NCBI GenBank assembly: GCA_035499415.1
Contig: DATJYV010000061.1
Location: forward strand, 1 to 44,042
Direction of reading: 5' to 3'
Length of the DNA: 44,042 nt
Origin: DATJYV01 sp035499415
GTDB taxonomy: Bacteria; Bacteroidota; Ignavibacteria; UBA10030
How positions within the stretch are numbered: the stretch's first letter is position 1; the number at the start of each line of letters is the position of its first letter. Shown piece by piece: positions 41,744 to 44,042 of the stretch. Under the pieces are notes generated by a model. It made no database searches. It was not told the DNA's origin and saw only the letters and a program-made list of their open reading frames with translations. A program made the position numbers and the translations under genes.

Positions 41744-43138
41744 CTACAATCGGATCCGCAGGCCCGCGGCGATGGAAAAGAGGTTGAAGTCTTTCAGTGA
41801 GAAGAGAAGGCCGAGATTCTCGGTCGCAAGGTCGAAGCTGAAGCCGTAGAGGTCGATGCCGAATCCCGCCGCAAGTCTGAACTGATCCCCGCCCCCGACC
41901 GCAATCCCGGCTCTCAACGGGAGGAGCGGAATGATGCGGTACTCCATGCCGAGAGATGCCCGCGGCGTCGTGACATTTCCCATCGAATTATTCAACCCCT
42001 GGAGATAATCCATCTCCAACAGCATCTTTCCGGGAAGGAATGAGAGGAACGGAAGCTTTTCCGACTCCAGCGTCGCTCCAAGCCGGAACGTTGTCGGGAG
42101 CGCACTTGTAAAGGGCGTCCCCGGTCCATTTTTCCCCTTGAAAGCCGTTTTCAAACTATCCTGCGTCGCCTGGCTCAGCGGGTCCGTCGTGACGATCGAT
42201 GCGGAAGCAGAAGTCTGCACGAGGTTCTTGTCCCAGCTGATCCTTCCGATGTCGGTCACGCTCATGCCGACACGAATTCCGGTGATCACTTCGCTCGAAA
42301 TGCCGAGGTCGATTCCGGTTCCCGTTCCCGCGGGGTCGGGGAATGGACTGAAATTCGATTTCGAATTGCCGGTGCTGTCCTGGGCAAGAAAGTCCGCGCC
42401 GGAACGATCCACGAGGAAATTAAAGTTCGCCTGCAGAAGCTGGGGGCTGCTCGTGATCGACCCGGCATAATGTTCCGTCTGCGCTATGGCGTATCCCCGG
42501 ACAAGCTTCACGCCGATTCCCGCGTACAGGTCCTTGACGAACGGCGGCGTTATGGGGAATCGAAAACCGTAGGAGACGTTGTACTCGCGCCACCACCACG
42601 CCGAGACCGCAGTGCCCGACAGGTCGAGGGATGAGACCGGCGTCCCGAAGAGCAGGAGACTGAAATACTCGCGTGGGAGGTTGAACTTTGCCCCCGCATG
42701 CTCCGTAATTCCAAATCCAATCCCTCCAAAACGTTCGGTTCGAATATCCACGGCCAATTCCGTCAGCTCCATTTCTGCCTGCGTCGCACCCGCGGCAGGA
42801 ATCAGGGAGAGAATCTTGTTCTTGTCGGCGTCGGTCAGAAATTTTGGAACGCGCTTGCCCGTCGAATCCGGTACTCCCGTGAAGTAGTTCTCGTAAATGT
42901 CATAACTGATGAGGTCACTGCCCGTGCGGAATCCAAAATTCATCAACGAAAGGGTGAAGGGCAACCGGTCTTCGAGCCCGAGGTTGGCGGGGTTGATGCC
43001 GAGGGCGTTCACGCCGCGCGAACCGGCAACGCTGCTTCTTCCCATTCCGACGCCGCGAATATCATTCAGCCCCTGGGCCGCCAATGATCCGGGAACGAGA
43101 ACGACAAGGATGAGGATCCGGCTGTATGCTTTTCGCAC
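41744..43138 (-). CDS. DUF5723-type/PorV-like outer-membrane barrel
   Basis: 464 residues with a signal peptide (LILVVLVPGSLAAQG). After it comes GLNDIRGVGMGRSSVAGSRGVNALGINPANLG, the plug-like N-terminal block of PorV/FadL-like barrels, then about a dozen amphipathic strands (YNVSYGFRF, LYAGIGVKLVRG, ATLESEKLP, and others) and an amphipathic final strand LFSIAAGLRIRL. The DUF5723 assignment is by similarity of these blocks. It starts three bases after the upstream gene, so they are co-transcribed. Function unknown. Confidence 0.75.
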   Translation of the reverse strand: MRKAYSRILILVVLVPGSLAAQGLNDIRGVGMGRSSVAGSRGVNALGINPANLGLEDRLPFTLSLMNFGFRTGSDLISYDIYENYFTGVPDSTGKRVPKFLTDADKNKILSLIPAAGATQAEMELTELAVDIRTERFGGIGFGITEHAGAKFNLPREYFSLLLFGTPVSSLDLSGTAVSAWWWREYNVSYGFRFPITPPFVKDLYAGIGVKLVRGYAIAQTEHYAGSITSSPQLLQANFNFLVDRSGADFLAQDSTGNSKSNFSPFPDPAGTGTGIDLGISSEVITGIRVGMSVTDIGRISWDKNLVQTSASASIVTTDPLSQATQDSLKTAFKGKNGPGTPFTSALPTTFRLGATLESEKLPFLSFLPGKMLLEMDYLQGLNNSMGNVTTPRASLGMEYRIIPLLPLRAGIAVGGGDQFRLAAGFGIDLYGFSFDLATENLGLLFSLKDFNLFSIAAGLRIRL

Positions 43139-43141
43139 GCG

Positions 43142-44042
43142 CTACTTGGGTTTATTGATTTGGTAGGTCAGTGTCGCTCCCGCCCGCAGACGGATGGAAT
43201 CGGATGTTCGAACCTTGACGGCCTGGCCCGTCGTTCCGGATGTCTGGGTCGTGTACCGGACAAACACCGAGTCGGAGGCCGCAATGTTCTGCATATCCGC
43301 GACTGCGACGGCAACGGTAAATTGCGAGGTGTTGATTCCGTTCGATGATCCTCCGGCATCGACCGGAGATCCGAGAATCGTATAAGCGGGTCCCGATTGC
43401 GGAAGCTTCACAAGCGTGTCGCGTTTGTTGGTGGCCTTGTTCAGCCCGAGGAAGCAGGCCTGAAAACCGAATTGGAGCGGGATGCCGTTGTCGATGGTGA
43501 ACGAGATCGCCGCCTGCTGCACCGCGCTGACGGTGGCGCTGTCGAACGTGCCTTTGATCGGGACGATATCGACGTACTGGCCGTTCGTAATCCCGAGTTT
43601 GAGCGGGAAATACGTATCGACCGATGAGATAAAAACCTTGCTCGTATCGTAGATCGTTTGCGAAACGAAATTGGGGTTGATGATGACACTTCCGCGCACG
43701 ATGAACGAATCGGGGAAACTCGGCACAAAGCCGGCGATGAATGTGTTAAGACCGTTGGAATTGTCGAGAATGATCGGGGTTGTATTGTTAATCCCGGGAT
43801 TGACCGTGCTGACCGGTACGATGACGGAGTCAATCCGACCGGTTTTTCGATTCATCGCGATGAGATGAAGGTTGTATTGGATCGGAAAGCCGCTGGACAT
43901 ACCCAGGTTTACCGCAATGCGGACGGAATCAAAACTGAATGTGCCGGTGAACTTTTGCGAGACCGTTCCTAACTGCAGGCCGGGACTGCCGGAGTTGATC
44001 GGGACCGTCGTTGGCTTGATCTTTCCCGTCACCGATTTGAGG
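43142..44042 (-). CDS. Exported repetitive protein, 5' end outside window
   Basis: At least 297 residues; the frame is open to the window edge. It is rich in Thr, Ser, Val and Asn and reads as beta-rich: repeated segments of the form ISFTIDNGIPLQFGFQACFLGLNKATNKRDTLV and VNLGMSSGFPIQYNLHLIAMNRKTGRIDSVIV are alike over about 30 residues, as in extracellular beta-sandwich repeats. I do not recognise a named family. The GTG at 44032 is only the first in-window start. It precedes the DUF5723-like barrel by three bases, so the pair may be a surface protein and its membrane partner. Confidence 0.7.
   Translation of the reverse strand, partial: LKSVTGKIKPTTVPINSGSPGLQLGTVSQKFTGTFSFDSVRIAVNLGMSSGFPIQYNLHLIAMNRKTGRIDSVIVPVSTVNPGINNTTPIILDNSNGLNTFIAGFVPSFPDSFIVRGSVIINPNFVSQTIYDTSKVFISSVDTYFPLKLGITNGQYVDIVPIKGTFDSATVSAVQQAAISFTIDNGIPLQFGFQACFLGLNKATNKRDTLVKLPQSGPAYTILGSPVDAGGSSNGINTSQFTVAVAVADMQNIAASDSVFVRYTTQTSGTTGQAVKVRTSDSIRLRAGATLTYQINKPK

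Noticed and set aside
1..44042. tRNA or rRNA genes, insertion sequences, prophage
   Set aside because: No cloverleaf-like or rRNA-like stretch, transposase, integrase or structural phage gene was seen; every stretch over 300 bases holds a recognised or described gene.

Overview
The window is about 57-58% GC, gene-dense, and looks like chromosomal core of a member of the Bacteroidota/Ignavibacteriota side of the FCB group. The evidence is the family content: a GWxTD-domain lipoprotein-like protein, a PorV/PorQ-type barrel, a DUF5723-type barrel, a CBM9/DUF5916 outer-membrane protein, a DUF3109 cysteine protein, the GlmU-like protein that lacks the classical N-terminal loop, and AMMECR1/MEMO1 homologues. 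A promoter pattern, TTG-N20-TAnnTT, recurs upstream of genes and resembles the -33/-7 promoter of Bacteroidota. The genus cannot be fixed from the sequence. I see no rRNA or tRNA genes, CRISPR array, insertion sequence or prophage, and no gene-free stretch longer than 300 bases.

Layout. 1-5676 (+): end of a leucyl aminopeptidase, a GlcD-like flavoprotein, a GWxTD protein, pdxA and ftsE, the last four overlapping or nearly so. 5725-10818 (-): mrp and a NifU-like Fe-S pair; pfkA-aat-purC; a duplicated 4+4 membrane protein ending at a clear terminator. 10897-19548 (-): rpmE, nagB, GlmU-like gene, rsmB, tdh, kbl, a DUF1624-type membrane acyltransferase and rmuC. 19677-20612 (+): PorQ-like barrel. 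20621-27124 (-): a seven-gene run AMMECR1-MEMO1-DUF2520-enoyl-CoA hydratase-glyS-TPR-ZIP. 27258-30054 (+): phosphoglucosamine-type mutase, an orphan EutN/CcmL microcompartment vertex protein, and dprA. 30095-32764 (-): DUF5916 barrel. 32978-37393 (-): an ECF sigma factor, its zinc-finger anti-sigma factor and two exported HEAT-repeat proteins, all joined by ATGA overlaps. 37598-41729 (+): DUF3109, rpoN, hslV, hslU, with three blocks of degenerate 7-base repeats between hslV and hslU. 41744-44042 (-): DUF5723-like barrel and the end of an unrecognised repetitive protein.

Functional themes. Amino-sugar metabolism is spread over two loci (nagB with the GlmU-like gene; the GlmM-type mutase). Threonine catabolism is complete for the two-step tdh-kbl route. 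Envelope proteins are numerous. The most interesting uncharacterised unit is the sigma/anti-sigma/HEAT/HEAT operon, which has the form of an envelope-sensing circuit whose outputs or partners are exported helical-repeat proteins. The most useful regulatory observation is the recurring TTG-N20-TAnnTT promoter, seen back to back in two divergent intergenic regions and implying a nearly leaderless mRNA for the PorQ-like gene.
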